Below are positions 22,822-22,848 of a stretch of DNA of 22,848 bases, one piece after another; the stretch's first letter is position 1, and every line of letters starts with the position of its first letter. Source of the stretch: Leptospiraceae bacterium UBA2033 (GTDB lineage Bacteria; Spirochaetota; Leptospiria; Leptospirales; Leptospiraceae); the NCBI GenBank assembly GCA_002333425.1, contig DDBL01000082.1, positions 16,419 to 39,266 on the forward strand, in the 5' to 3' direction. Made by a program: the position numbers and the translations under genes. The notes beneath the pieces were generated by a model that did no database searches, was not told the origin of the DNA, and was given only the letters and a program-made list of their open reading frames with translations.

Positions 22822-22848
22822 TTATCACGGTTTTGATGTCAGTTTTTT

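Overview
The window looks like a piece of chromosome from an AT-rich spirochaete, most likely a member of the Leptospiraceae. This is inferred from gene style, not from a marker gene: secreted MORN, TPR and HEAT repeat proteins, several cyclic-nucleotide-binding-domain proteins (one fused to TPRs), RsbW-type ATPases fused to sensor modules, a NamZ/DUF1343 lipoprotein with an Asn before its lipobox Cys, and frequent TTG starts. I see no insertion sequence, phage gene, CRISPR array or rRNA.

Layout. 1-533 (-) is the start of a secreted coiled-coil protein that runs off the left edge. 689-5853 (+) is a tight run of three exported MORN-repeat paralogues sharing a Cys-containing N-terminal cap, followed by a GAF-like/alpha-beta-hydrolase fusion. 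5908-6546 (+) is a YdjM/DUF457-type membrane protein. 6548-10686 (-) is an operon hflX - surE - membrane sensor ATPase. In it, hflX appears to lack any standard start codon in the right place: the conserved N-terminus extends upstream of the first TTG/ATG to an ATC preceded by a strong ribosome binding site. 10790-12280 (+) is a secreted HEAT/SH3-like protein with a clear terminator. 12391-13890 (+) is a catalase with its catalytic residues intact but unusual residues lining the haem pocket. 13964-18581 (-) is a five-gene, closely packed operon: NamZ-like lipoprotein, exported unknown, DUF2797 zinc protein, TPR protein, secreted beta-domain protein. 18720-19985 (+) is a receiver-like/ATPase/cNMP-binding fusion. 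20003-21788 (-) holds a cNMP-TPR protein, a Crp-like regulator and tRNA-Arg(CCT), behind a good promoter. 21850-22482 (-) is a degenerate LytM-domain exported protein with its own promoter. 22749-22821 (-) is tRNA-Asn(GTT), followed downstream by a GC-rich, hairpin-forming stretch and a terminator.

How the parts relate. Two themes recur. One is the cell envelope: MORN proteins, NamZ-like wall hydrolase, LytM-like protein, and several exported repeat proteins. The other is signalling by cyclic-nucleotide domains and anti-sigma-type ATPases, with two ATPase modules and three cNMP-type domains in about 15 kb. None of these is a proven new system. The strongest items for follow-up are the non-canonical hflX start, the MORN trio with its linked hydrolase, the altered catalase pocket, and the structured region beside tRNA-Asn.
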